Positions 46,904 through 59,114 of a DNA stretch of 64,000 bases are shown one piece after another. Both the position numbers and the translations under genes were made by a program. The number at the start of each line of letters is the position of its first letter. Position 1 is the first letter of the stretch. This stretch comes from Litoditis marina. Lineage: Eukaryota > Nematoda > Chromadorea > Rhabditida > Rhabditidae. A model generated the notes under the pieces. The model saw only the letters and a program-made list of their open reading frames with translations, was not told the DNA's origin and searched no databases. The stretch is from NCBI GenBank assembly GCA_964036275.1, contig OZ038440.1:5183690-5247689 (forward strand), in the 5' to 3' direction.

Positions 46904-47257
46904 TTGTAACGATCAGTGACTGCAAGTATATCGTTCATGTGTTCTATAATTGTGAAGTTCGTTTCACTTTGTTGTTTTTTTCTTGTACGTATATTTCAGT
47001 AATGTCGTTTGATCGCTCCAGACCTCTGAATAAGATGAAGTACAAATGAAAAGTTTATCGATACTGAAGTCGTACAGCGTAGCCATGGAGAACCAAAACA
47101 GCTGCTCATTGGTGAAACATTCATGAAAAACACTTGATCAATAATTGTGAGATCAATTCTCACCGAAAGTTTGTAACTCAACAATCAAAACCTTGCCGTC
47201 GTCTACTTGTTATAGTCACAACTTGTAATTTGATAAATGGAACCAGTCCAGTTCAAC

Positions 47258-50200
47258 TCAACTGTGACCACGTTTTGTGCGTAGTAAACGACGACCATAA
47301 CTGGGAAAACATTTTTCGTGTGTGTAATAGTGTTTGATGTTCTCAATCATTAATGGTCTATCCTTCATTTTGTGGAGATCTTCGCACAGCTCACACAGTC
47401 CATGCCACTCGTAGTCGATCTCATAGTCACGTGTCCATGATAAATAACTGAAAGTATCGCATACATCAGGTTATTTTGAGGGGTTTATAGGTATTGACCA
47501 AGTCATCGTTGTAGTTAGCTCAGACGGCGTAGCAATCCCCACAAAAGTTCATGAGATCACCTCATGAGCTACTGGCACGAGTTTCTCATGAGATTTTATT
47601 GATTGCTATGCTACAACATTGAGAGTTCACAAGTAGCTCATGAGGTATCTCATGAGAAACTCATATGAACTTCTCATGAGATTGGATGGTTTGCTACGCC
47701 GCCAGGATACGCGCTGTAGGAATCAAACTACGAGTACAGCTACGTAATAGGACAACAGACACCGTGAATTCCTTCTCTGTGAAACATAAAAATTCCAGTA
47801 TGATGTGCAAAAAGAAGTACGTACATTAGGCGTTAGTTCGAGGCGCACCTAATTTCTGCGCCTTATTACTATCATTTAACCAAAGCTGTTCACCGTGAAC
47901 GAGTCTATGTCGTTTTAGCGAAATCGTTTCAGCGAGAGTCCTCTTGGCGACGATTTTGGACAAGTGTTTTTTGCACAAGAGTAGTTTCAGCGAAGGTCTG
48001 GTTTGGCGACGATATTTCTCACACCCCAAACTACAATGCTCTTTGATCAGAAATTGACCTGGTGCCCGCACCAACCCCATTGGGCCGCGGAACTACCGCG
48101 GCAGTGTCATTTAGCATGACGGAATTTGGTGAATTATAGATTTGTTTTAAAAAGGGTTGAAAGGTTCTAAAAATGTTTTAAAAACAGAAAGGTTGAACAG
48201 AGTTTTTGTTGGTGAAACAGTTTGAATATTGATGGCATTTTAACTAATCTCAACACTTGTCCAAAATCGTCGCCAAGAGGACTCTCGCTGAAACGATTTC
48301 GTTAAAAGGACATAGACTCCCTTGAATCGTTTTGTTGAGCTCAAACGCTACTCACCTTAATCATAACGAAATATGATTTTCGTATTGGGAACTTTTGATG
48401 TCAGTCGGTCTAGTCTACGACAACACCTTTTTATAGAAGCATTTCTCGCCTGCTTTTCCAAACATTTCACATTCTTCGAAAACCTACCTTCTGTAAGCAG
48501 TCAGATTCCGCTGAAGGTAGTTCAAATAACTCCCCAAATCTTGTGGGGATTTGAAATCATCTGCTGCTGCAAATAAGGGATTTTTCGACATATAGTCATG
48601 CTCAATTCAATTAAAAACAACTATCACAAACTATATTTAGCTGATTGAACATTTGGTTGAAGATATATATGATTTAAACTCCCCATCAGTTCATGCAATA
48701 TTCCTACTTACAATTTAGTGTCGTTGTCAGAGTATTTTTCCTAAGACTTCTGTACTACCTATAAACATGTTTCTCGGAAACGAGTCCGGCACCACACTTC
48801 TCTTCAGCACAACCGGGACAGTCAGATGTTGAGCCTTGAAGAACTTTTCGGAGGCATAATCCTCACAGACACTGTTCTCAAACGCCAGATAGAAATAGTG
48901 AGCAGCTGAAATTTGCTGTCATCTTTTGTGTGCTGGTTGCAAATACCGTCGTTTTCGTATTTCTAATCGTGAAATTACGTGCAGACTCACGCGAAACGTT
49001 GAAACAAGAAATAAAATGCAAAATGTGATGTTTCTCAACCGCTCAGTTTGTGGTGTTGTATATCGCGTATTGGCTCTGCAGGTGCTGCTAGCCAGAATTG
49101 AGATCTCAGTTCTCACGTATTAGACAGTAAGTATAGTGGGTGCCAAACTTATAAATTTCTGTCTCTCGCCGGAATTGAACCTGCGAGGAAAAGATTCTCA
49201 GTAGGGCGTGAATCACAAAGCTAATAGAGAACTCGACCGGCAAGCTTTGGAATCGAAGACATGAGTGCGTACACAGCGGAAAGTGAGATATACAGTATCC
49301 TCCCGCCTTTCGGTTGGCGATGACTATAAAGCTTATTGCTTATATACATCTAGGAGATCATACTCTGTCACCGTTTCTCAACATTCAAGTGATTTCCTTG
49401 GGATTACTAATGAGTTGGCCGCTAGAGAAGAAATACACGTTTGGAGAGCTAATGTTTCACGGCAAACTGTACCGACTTTGGTTGCAGTTAATGACCTACT
49501 GTATTGTACTAACGAGAAAAGCTTAAACACAAAAAGTTATGAGCAACTCACCCACGATGCCTGGTACGCAATTAGTGTTATTCTCCGGACATTGGAGCTT
49601 TTTTCCACTACAGAATCCAAACCGGGTGACATTGGTCCATTTCGAAAGTTCGGCCACATAGAACTCTCGACCCGAGTCGGTTTTACAGTTTGAGGCTATA
49701 GACAGCGAACCAGATTCCTTTTTTGTCAGAGCAATATCGATCTGAAATGCTTCCTGAATAACAGAAAAACATAAAAAACAAAGATTCCTAACAGCGAATA
49801 GAACTAAAATAATCACGAAAGTTCACATTTTTTTGAATGGAGGGGAACTGAGAACCTTAATTTCGATGAAAGAGAGTAGTTTGTAACTTAACAGATTACG
49901 ATATGTCTTTTGGGTTTTCCCTGCGAAAATTATCATTTTTTCTACGTGACCACCTTTCGTTGCCAACCATCGCTTTTGTCTGTGTTGTACTTGAATTCTC
50001 CATAGCTTGCCACATAGTTGTGCTCGTCCTTCTTTCCGTAAGTGAGAGAAACATTGAAAAAATCGGGAGGGACCTTAAATTATGATTCTGGCTGGTTTCA
50101 TTCACTCTAGCACATCAAGTCAAACCTATATTAATTAGTATAAAAAACGAGTGTAAAGAAAGTAAAGATTAGTTTTGGAGAAACATGTACAAGAAATATA

Positions 50201-53049
50201 AAAGAAGTCCAATAAAAATATTTTGAGGAAAAGTATAATCTCGCTCGGTTTAAAAATTCAAAAAAAGGATACCGAGTTTTTTGCTACCGGAAGAAAACTT
50301 CTGACTGCGACTCGCAATAATCTAGCTTATACTCCGTTGTTTTCAAGAGAAGCGAGATTAGCATTTTCCTCAAAATATTTTTATTGGACTTCTTTTATAT
50401 TTCTTGTACATGTTTATCCAAAACTAATCTTTACTTTCTTTACACTCGTTTTCTATACTAATCGAACTCTTTTTCTATGGTTACGAAGTAACGGTCATTT
50501 TTGATAAAAATGATATTTTTGAACAATAATCTAAACAAGGCATTTTATGTTTTTCTATTGGAGTTTTAAACCGCGCCGTAGTTCAGAACGTTTGTGTAGT
50601 TGTAACCTCGTTCAACAGATAGCAAATTTTTTGCTCCAGGCAGGAATCGAACCTCCGTTCGCCGTAAATAGAGCGTTTATCCAATCCGCCATTCAGACAT
50701 GTGAATAGGAATGAAAACCAAGCTGTACCCGCCTGTCATGAGATCTCCATTGGAAAAATGATTCCTACTACACGTTAAACTCTTCTTTCATTTTTATTTT
50801 CACAAAACCGGTCTATCCATAATTTTTGCGAGACCATTTTCGATCGTCTCACACGTAATATTTAAATTTACGACACACCTGAAAAATATGTATACCTCAA
50901 CTTTTTTATGGCTTTTTAACAGTGTAAGAATATTTGGAATGAGTTGATTTTGAGCAAAACTATGCCCAGATTTGAGGAGGCGACACTTTTGTCGCCGCCG
51001 CCGCCGCCGCCGCCGCCCCGCACGGAAGCCATTTCTGCGAGACGTTGGGTCCTCTAACTCCTCTCAACAAATTTTATCTTGGAACGTGAACTTAATTTCT
51101 TGTAGACGTGTTGCCCTTCAGTAATTCCTGCAAATATCTAGGGAAATGGTCGACGTACTTCGAATAAAATTGTAATAAACTGTTTTGTAATGTCTGCAGA
51201 CCTTTGAACAAAAACTAATCTGCGCAGCGCTCCGCGCTGCGCCCGATACACGTTCTTCTACCATTATCAAGATAGAATGAGAAAAAATAGTGATCCTACC
51301 CATATATTATCAGGATCACGAGTTTTTGATTACCTTATCTCACCTTCTCAATCATGGTTCCCACATGAGGCGGAGATTCTTTGAGAAAGAATACGTATAG
51401 CTGCTTCTTCAATCTTATCTTGGGAGCAACAAAATTGTTTCTCATGTGAAAAACGATTGCGTTCACCTTCTGAACCATTCTGTAACAATGTGTATTTCTC
51501 AAAACACTAACTAAGTGAATGTTATAACATATAAATCACTTTTATCTTCACTTGTCTAGTGAGAAAATTCCGTGTAGATTGCAGTATATTTACAGTAAAT
51601 GAAAATTTCACCTAACACACCTGATACTTAACCACTTATCAGAAGTTTCACTGTGCTACGTTTCCATTCTAATCTCTCATTTTTAGAACTTTCTTTCCAT
51701 AATTCTCTGAAATGATTTCCGTCCAGCTCACGTGTTATAGTTCGTTCCACCGATCGATAGCAGGGTACATTACATTTTAGTGGGCGAAGTCAATTGTGTT
51801 GGAAAGTTTCCAACAGCAGAAATTGATGCGCAAGCCGGGTATTGAAAAAAATCTCAAAATAATCACTTTTTGAATTTTATTTGTAATGAAAAGACTGACA
51901 ACCTGCCAGATCAGTTGCTTGCAATAAACTCGGACAATTCCCAGCCAATTGGCCAGCCACTTTTCAATTGGCTGAGCGAGAGAGTGTGCGGGTCAGAGAG
52001 ACCCAGATGTCTGCGGCCTCATTGACCTGCACACTCTCTCACTTGTGTAGCTGGCCAATCGAAGAAAATTGGCGCCAATCGTTCTGAGTAGGGTGCGCTA
52101 GGCCAACATGGATGACTACTATCGATGGGTGAAACGAGCTATAGAGTCAGTTTTTGAACTTTTGTCCACTCACGTTTCATCGTGAGGAACCATAATACAC
52201 CGAGACGAACACTTTTCTAATCTATCTTGAAGGTATGAAGTCAGATTCATTTGGAAGAACGGTGTCCAAGCCATGATAGTTGGAGGTTTTTCAGTCGAAC
52301 AATGCCTTCGACGCTGCAAAAAAAATACCGTGTTTGCACGGCAAATCAAACTAATACTCCGTTCTAAATTATCTCTACTGAGATACATTCAAACTTCTCA
52401 GTGACTGTTAATGGATGCAAACTTGAAAGTACTTATGATAAGGAATCAGCATCTACCTTTTTTGAATGCACTTTAATCAAACCTTTTTCACGTTGAGAAC
52501 CTCTCTGATTTGGCTGAACGGAAATGTAAGTGGTTATTCAAATAATTACCCTTGATACGTCATCAATGAATAGTTTCAGAAAAACTTAACGGTTGCTTCT
52601 AATACTAAATGGAAGTCCTTATGCTGTCAAGGGCTTTGAAGACTATAGTCGTTGTCAAGGGAAAGGCGAGAGGGTACGGTATATCTCATATTCCGTTGTG
52701 TACGCATGAACGTCTTCGAGTTCGAAGCATGCCTGTTATCCGCTTCAATAGCGCAGTGGTTCGCGCCCTGCTGCGATTACTTTGCTCATAGATTCGATTC
52801 CGGCGAGAGACGGGAATTTATAAATTTAACACCAAACATGGATGGATGTGGAATAAAACAAATAACACCAAGTTACTCAACCTTCAAAGTGAAACAATAC
52901 GTTTCTCGAAACAAACAAACCTGAACAACCAAAAAAACTGCGTAGAAAAGTGACAGTAATAATAGTTCTCTGCGTGAAATTCTTGATAGAGCATTTCTGA
53001 CAAGATGAAATGTGTCTTTCAATCTCTTCGTCGCACAACTCCGAAACAT
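47258..53049 (-). CDS. alpha-1,3-fucosyltransferase (GT10)
   Basis: Nine predicted exons: 53049-52921, 52513-52457, 52313-52174, 51479-51344, 50073-49954, 49753-49552, 48905-48759, 48560-48488, 47447-47258. Together they read 397 residues with all phases consistent. The N-terminus is a short cytoplasmic tail and a signal anchor (ELLLLSLFYAVFLVV). Family motifs in order: IMAWTPFF, AIVFHMR, ESPPHVG, PPDFFNVSLTY, YGEF, SNCKTDSGRE, then the GDP-fucose-binding AFENSVCEDYASEKFF, VPVVLKRSV, DDFKSPQDL and a Cys-rich end (GLCELCEDL). Length and order fit worm alpha-1,3-fucosyltransferases, Golgi enzymes that fucosylate N-glycans. The gene appears intact although its introns hold SINE-like copies (49134-49327, 52644-52838) and several palindromic elements. 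The C-terminal tail after the Cys pair is the least certain part. Confidence 0.92.
47527..47706. mobile_element. CTCATGAG palindromic MITE
   Basis: GGCGTAGCAATCCCC at left, GGTTTGCTACGCCGCC at right, CTCATGAG repeats between; in the last intron of the fucosyltransferase gene. Confidence 0.85.
47902..48322. mobile_element. inverted-repeat element
   Basis: About 68-base arms (GAGTCTATGTCGTTTTAGCG at left, inverted at 48250-48322) around a diverged middle; in an intron of the fucosyltransferase gene. Confidence 0.8.
49134..49327 (-). mobile_element. SINE-like element S1
   Basis: Full reverse copy in an intron of the alpha-1,3-fucosyltransferase gene, ends TATAGTGGGTGCC and GATGACTATA. Confidence 0.78.
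50128..51245. mobile_element. foldback element with internal tRNA-like box (family G)
   Basis: In intron 4 of the fucosyltransferase gene. The terminal palindrome is at 50128-50470, the tRNA-like box near 50645-50700 (reverse), a (CCG)n patch near 50993-51018, and the other end is the hairpin GCGCAGCGCTCCGCGCTGCGC. Confidence 0.8.
51738..52146. mobile_element. TA-flanked MITE (TATAGTTYGTTCCACC family)
   Basis: Ends TATAGTTCGTTCCACCGATC and, inverted, GATGGGTGAAACGAGCTATA. Holds an inner palindrome at 51945-52075 (TGGCCAGCCAC... with GCACACTCTCTC arms). Confidence 0.75.
52644..52838 (+). mobile_element. SINE-like element S1
   Basis: Full-length copy, opposite strand to the fucosyltransferase gene whose intron 2 (52456-52314) and intron 1 flank it; A box TAGCGCAGTGG, B box GATTCGATTCC. 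Confidence 0.72.
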
Positions 53050-53055
53050 CTTGGA

Positions 53056-53064
53056 CTGAAGATC
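53056..53064 (-). promoter_or_regulatory. likely SL trans-splice acceptor, alpha-1,3-fucosyltransferase gene
   Basis: On the minus strand an ATCTTCAG site stands six bases before the start ATG at 53049, in the position expected for spliced-leader addition. Confidence 0.45.
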
Positions 53065-53272
53065 ATAGAGTCCACAGTTTCATCTATTAGAGAAGAAGAG
53101 AATTTTTTATTATGAAAATTTCGTGAAAAACTGAGTTATTAGTTGAAACGTTTTGTTATAAGTTGCAACGCTATATGGAAAAGGCAAAAATCGATTACAT
53201 CAATGTAGCATACCGGCTTATATTTGAACAGACACATGTACTCAGCTTCAAATATGATTGCTTGAACACCAG

Positions 53273-54561
53273 CCGGCGTAGCAATCCCCCCAAAGCCAAC
53301 CAACTCTCACATATATGTCGCTGATGTACCTCACGGAGGTGCCAAATGGCCAAATTGACTATCACATGAGGTCAAACGTCACAAAACGTAGCAAAAACTC
53401 TCCGTCTCTGCTTTGTGCACTCTTTTTCATGAAACCGATATTAAATACGGCGCATGCTGAGGGGTGGTGACATGTATTTCGTAAACCGGGCGTTGGTGAA
53501 AACACAAGTTGCTCGAATAATTGATGGCTCATTGTCTTATGGATTGACTTCATTTTTCAAGTGATATCAAGAGAAGAAGTTTAAAATAGGGTATAAATTG
53601 GAATTGACCGATAAATTAAGAGTTTAAATAATATCAAAATGATGCCGAAATAACTGAGTGCTTTATTGAACACCCAAAACTGAAAATGTGTCTTTCACAA
53701 AATTCTTCGCAAATCAACTCAATTCGCACTGAACATCCAACAACCCAAAATTTAGCCAGTTGCATTCCTATGGAGACTGCTACAGGCAGACAAAAAATCT
53801 TGAGTCCGTTTTTATAACGTAAATACGTATCGGGGAGGTTTGAATTGTTTGCTTCAGATTATGATTCTCTATCAGAGAGAGAATGCAAAATTTTTTTTTT
53901 CGAGAAGTTAAAGTTTGCATCAGGAAAGGGCACTGGTTTGAATGTGTAGTAAGAGTTGGAGTAGAAATGACGTGAACTATATAACGCGATTCAAGAATTT
54001 AATCAATCAAGTAATCATACTTGAAAAACCAAGTTTTCAACTTCACCTAACTACTTTATTTACGAATATAATTTACACATGACATTAATACAGAACTAAA
54101 ACTAGCTCATCTTACTTTCAGTCTTAATTTCATAATTCGCACGCTTTCTATTTGAGTCATTCGAATGCGAAAATCTATGTAAATTGAGCAAGGTTCCAAT
54201 AAGTTTTCTATTCTCTTTCAACAAAGTACAAACCAAACTACAATAATCATCCGAAAAAGGTCATTCAAAACGAGTCAACCCGCGTGGTAAACGTATCTAA
54301 AACATACTAGGTGCGGTTTTTCCGGCACACGAGCACCCTCCTGTTTTAATGCACTCTCTATGCGCACTCTCGCTTGAAATTGACATTATATCAATTCTTT
54401 GAGGTTATGAGCAGAAAGTACGCTCCATGAGAAGTTCCAGCACCCACAATCGATACTAATGGTTTAGGATAGGAGAAAGTTGATAGAGTTCGGTGAGGTA
54501 CCTCGATGAGAGGTGATATGAGCTAGCTGATTGGTTTCGGGGGGATTGCTACGCCGCCAGA
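53273..54561. mobile_element. 1.3-kb element with the ends of the CTCATGAG MITEs
   Basis: Left end CCGGCGTAGCAATCCCCCC and inverted right end GGGGGGATTGCTACGCCGCC match the MITE ends, followed by further inverted similarity (CCAACCAACTCTCA / CTAGCTGATTGG). The interior is unrelated and shows no long reading frame. It may be a deleted relative of the autonomous element. Confidence 0.65.
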
Positions 54562-54670
54562 CTGTTGCTACCAGAGACTTCAATATAAAAAATTTATCGG
54601 AACCATTACAAACACAAATACACTATACATTAACACACATGTTCGGAAATATATAGAAACGAAGGCTAAC

Positions 54671-57306
54671 TCAGAACAACATGTATCTAGCTAGGGGACT
54701 TGCTGAATATCGTGCAAAGGCTGACCCGTGTAATAGGGTGTATTCTGACATTTCGTGGAATCTCCCGTTTATTTCGTACGTGACCACCCAAAACCCTCGT
54801 AGAGCTAGCTGATTCAGAAGTTTCGCCATTCTCGCGGCTCCACCCACAGCGTGGATCTCTATCAGAATCTGAAATACCATATTCCATATTCAAATCTATT
54901 CGTTCGCGTCGCTCAGTTACGAGGCTGTGCTCGTCGTACGTGTCACCGATCATTAGACAAGCAGCTTCTTCTATATTGATCTTAGTTCTGTCGCTCCAGA
55001 GAACACATCATGATGGATTGTCAAATTTATTTGTGGACATATAATCGTCAACAAGTATTAATGTTGCACGGTAATTGTACTTTTCAGAATGTTTTAATGG
55101 TTGACTCAGTCCACGTATTTGTCATAGAATGTTCACTTCTTGGCATCTGTCGCTGAAACATGTGTATATTTCTTACGTTCTCAACGATTAAGATAACTAT
55201 GCTACCTATGCTCGAATGAATTACTAGTATACCATGGGAGTATTTAGTCGACTAACGAAGTCGACATGTGAATGTAAGCTTGATGGGCTCGCGGTGCAAA
55301 CTACAACTCAGGTGGGATTACCGTACTCCATACCTGTGCGACAGCGACGCGGTCCAAAAATGGTAGAAGAGCATCGTATTCTGCGCCTGAAATTCTGAAT
55401 ATTATCAAATGTCAAATATTCCCTAGGGGGTGTGCTCTTCTTGAAGTAAGCTGATAAGGTGTCTGTCACCCTATTGCGCTGAGTTTGTGGTTTGAACCTA
55501 TTGTTTTAGTCGAAATCATGGAAGTTTTCACAACTTGAAGATTATCGAGATGGTCAGAAAAGGGTCTCATCTTCAATATCCATTTTCAGGATTTCAACAT
55601 TTGTAATGTTCTCTGTTGCAATCAGCCGGCTGATAGGCATCTCAGGTCCAATTGTCGCTGTTATTGATTTGCCGTTGATTTTCTTCAGATGATCTTTTGT
55701 TTCATTCTCTTGGTCATTCTGAAATAAGCAATATTCGACGCCTCAATCATGATTATCCCGAATGTTTGATCGAGACCTACTTCCCTAATCACATGCGTTT
55801 CATACCCGATGCTACTACACTGACAAGTCTCGCGAAAAGTGCGAAAATCATAAGACGGTGGGGATATAGCAAGCGCACTCAACAATCCTTCAAAAGCAAT
55901 GCTCGCTTATTCATGTTTGGTACATGTCTACGAGTTATTTCCGGAATTAACACTTTGCCCTGATTACGTAAGGAGAATAAATACCAACAAGTTAATTAAA
56001 TTTTACCTCTCAAACAAATTTCACGCATATTCATTCCAAACGGTGGGGCTCCAGTTCGATCCTGGTCGTTTATGGCGTCAATGCCGTTTCGACCGATCAT
56101 ACTACAAATATGAGGTCACACTCGTTCATGTGACTTCACTCACCATATCAATTCCCAAAAGTCTGCATCTATTATTGGTCAAGTGCTGAAGATCGACATC
56201 GAACGAAATATTGTTATGCAGACCAAGGGACAAAACTACGCAATCGTTCGGCATACTGTAACATTTTTATGATCGCACCCTAAAGAGTATATAATAAATG
56301 GAAAAAAAAACTTTAAATAGTGAGTTACTTGAAGTGAATTGAAACAGTGACTTCATGAAGTAACCTAGAGTATTCAAAAACATTAACGTGTTCAAAATGT
56401 AAAGGTTAATCCCTTGTGAATAGACAACAATGTGTAAAAAGGTATTGAGCTCAGATTCTCAGTTTATTCCTTTTTGTGTATGAGGAGACATGAAACGTTA
56501 TGAAACTCAACATTTTTTTGACAATCTGAGTGAATATGCTAGAACCTCCCGCAACCTTCATTTCATCCTGCGCGTCTCGTTTTGCGCACCACTTTGCAAC
56601 ACTCATAGACCGACGGAATATGAGAGTCGAGAAATTTTGAGGTTTGAGGAGACGCAGGTTGATCTAGAAATTCCGGGATGTTCTTTGACTATGGCCTGTG
56701 AAGCTAAAACCAACGGGTCCACCGCAGCCCGTCCGCTGGCTCTCTCGATATTTAGGCGGACGGTCAGCAAGACCTCAGGCTGTTGACTGGACGGGCAGCG
56801 CACGGCAATTGGTCAGGCGGACGGGCAGCCGTGCGCCTAATTACAAGCGTCACTTACAGTTGCAGCCAAGCACTTTTTTCGAAACCTCTTTGCGATGGCT
56901 TGCGCGATTCAGCGGACGGAGCGCGGGTCTCCCAATACCAACTTGTGTGGACTGCACATCCATTTACCGCCATCGCCGGTGGTACCGATTCGAACCAACT
57001 CGCTGCAGAATAACTCGGGGACGATGGTATTGTAGAAGATGAGAAAGTCTGGTTCGTTGGTTTTAATGATTTTTTGCATGGCGGCACGTCGCTTCGAAGC
57101 CTACAAGAAACATTAGTATTTACAAAAATTTTTGTCCAAAATTTAGAATTGAAAACTATTGGATTGTATAGAAGTTGTGCGTTATGATTCAATTTTGAAA
57201 AAGTGGTTGCACGATAATTTAAACATTGTTTTCAGCTTGAAGGGTTCACCTGACTTCTGAATATGGCCACCATCCTCGGAGAGGCTGTCATGAACTGACT
57301 CCTTGT
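54671..57306 (-). CDS. METTL24-type methyltransferase-like gene, probably damaged
   Basis: Predicted exons: 57306-57250 (weak), 57100-56943, 56255-56144, 55718-55571, 55386-55334, 54868-54671. The second has VRIGTTGDGGKWMCSP, the signature start of the METTL24/Methyltransf_22 family. The next reads NDCVVLSLGLHNNISFD and LLGID, then IGPEMPISR and VEILKMDIE, then AEYDALLPFLD, and the last has IHAVGGAARMAKLL. This order and spacing match secreted or membrane-anchored worm proteins of this family; the substrate is unknown. Phase across the 55571/55386 junction is exact and restores DIEG, but the donor reads ATGAGA where GTGAGA is expected. No ATG with a signal sequence was found upstream; an open hydrophobic stretch at about 57830-57730 has no in-frame ATG. 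It may therefore be a recent pseudogene. Confidence 0.72.
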
Positions 57307-57950
57307 CTGAAAATAGTTATCAAAGTACAAGACAAGTTAAACCATAGTGAGTAACATAAAGTATTTCTGTTCTAGCGATGGTACAGTGTCTTCACTAATC
57401 ATAAGAAACGGTGAGGTCATTACATTCGAACTACTATTCAATATGAATCGAAAAATTTCAATAATAAATAAAATTTGAATGAAATGAAACAGCTAGGTCA
57501 ACTTGTCAGACTCTAGTCACACACGCTATCCAAAATCATACTGAATTAGTAACTAGGTGATCAAATGGGCACGGTAAGCTTACCACATTTATCGAATTGT
57601 CGCTTTGCTACGGCGTCTGTTCTACTAGTCATTGTTGAAATGAAGACACTTAGCTAAAAATAATTGTGTTACAGTTTTATTCTGTCCGAATTGGTTCATC
57701 TTGTATCAATGGGATTCTGAGTACTCACCGAAATGGGTGGCGAAACGTACGTTGTACTAAAATGTCGGAATGACTGGAGTGATGATGAAAAGTGAGCAAA
57801 AACAAGCAGGAGAACTGGAATGTTTGACTATCTTAAACGAGGAATGAGTTTGAAATGAACGTTCGAAGATTAGCTAGGGAAGAACCCTTTTTTGAATGTG
57901 TAACTCTAGCTTTTGTTCCGCAGCCTGCGCGGCACCACCATTCCCGAATG

Positions 57951-58412
57951 TTAAAGGGACCGTACCTCTATAATAAGCAATGTACGTAAGTTTTGAAATA
58001 TGAAAAATTTCATTTATTCTGTTTCGCGATGAAAGTCATTTATTCTGTTTGAGATGACACATTATTACGGAGCAAAACAGAAGCCAACGAGATTTGGGTT
58101 ACTGTAATGCAGCAATCCTTAATCTATCACTGCTTTGTATTTATCATGATATTTACAAATCTTTCTCTACAGATTTCATATTGATAAATTTGGCCATCTT
58201 TTGAATGTGGTTTTGTAATTTTATGGACATTTTGAAAATTTTGTACGTAGGTGAACTCGGCGGTGTATGTACGTGCGCGTGGTCGATCCACATTTTCGAG
58301 AACACGGAGCAAGACAGGAAGTTGACACCTATATGAATGATTTCGGTTTTTTAATGTGAACAATACCAACTAATCAGCTCGAACCTCCCAATTAAAGAGG
58401 AACGGTCCCTTT
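57951..58412. mobile_element. TTAA-ended MITE
   Basis: Ends TTAAAGGGACCGTACCTCT and, inverted, TTAAAGGGACCGTTCCTCT. Contains an unexplained 80-codon open frame on the minus strand (58127-58369). Confidence 0.75.
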
Positions 58413-58859
58413 AAGCCTGCATCAATGTATTTGCATGTTGAGGGTTGCAAATTTGGTTTGGTTTGTTTTTATTGGTGGATATGTCGCCGCGGTACACTAG
58501 TTGCCTCTGCAGAAACTTAGCACAATTACAACTGGTGAGGACAGACTTCCTACCTCCAGCGACGACAACTTTGATGAACAGCTCAATTGTTGGATTTGTC
58601 ATTGTCTGAAACTAATTCATATGAAAATGTACTTCGTTTCACATATTCAATCCAAATAAGCCTATAATAAGCCTACAACAATAAGTTACGGTTTATTCAG
58701 AATGGAATTTTCTACTAAAACATTTTTTGGTGACCTGAATCGATCATTGTAGCGTGGGTGAAAATCGGAAAGAAACTTTTAGACGAAATTTCAGTTGTAA
58801 TTTGATCTCGATTACTTACTAAATTTGCATGGAGATTCACAATATCGAACAAAACACAG

Positions 58860-59057
58860 TATAGTCGTTGCCAACGGAAAGGCGAGGGGGTACTGTATAT
58901 CTCACTTTCCGCTGTGTACGCACACATGTTCTCGATTCCAAAGCATGATCGCTATGTGCTCTGATAGCGCAGTGGTTAGCGCCCTGTTACGAATGTTTTG
59001 CTCCCAGGTTCGTTTCCGGCGAGAGGCAGAAATTTATAAATTTGGCACTCACTATAC
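58860..59057 (+). mobile_element. SINE-like element S1
   Basis: Full copy, TATAGTCGTTGCC to GGCACTCACTATA, with A box TAGCGCAGTGG and B box GGTTCGTTTCC. Confidence 0.8.
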
Positions 59058-59114
59058 ACAGTCTGATCGGGAAAGATATACCGCATAGGTCTATTTTGGG
59101 AAGAACGAACCCTA

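Noticed and set aside
55697..56189. Plus-strand open frames with protein-like stretches
   Set aside because: They lie in the intron and antisense to exons of the METTL24-like gene, whose minus-strand motifs and phases fit far better.
58411..58602. Small gene starting MTNPTIELFIK on the minus strand, with a possible 47-base intron
   Set aside because: The start recalls chloride-channel/GST-like proteins, but the next exon ends at a stop after a few residues and no later domain is found.
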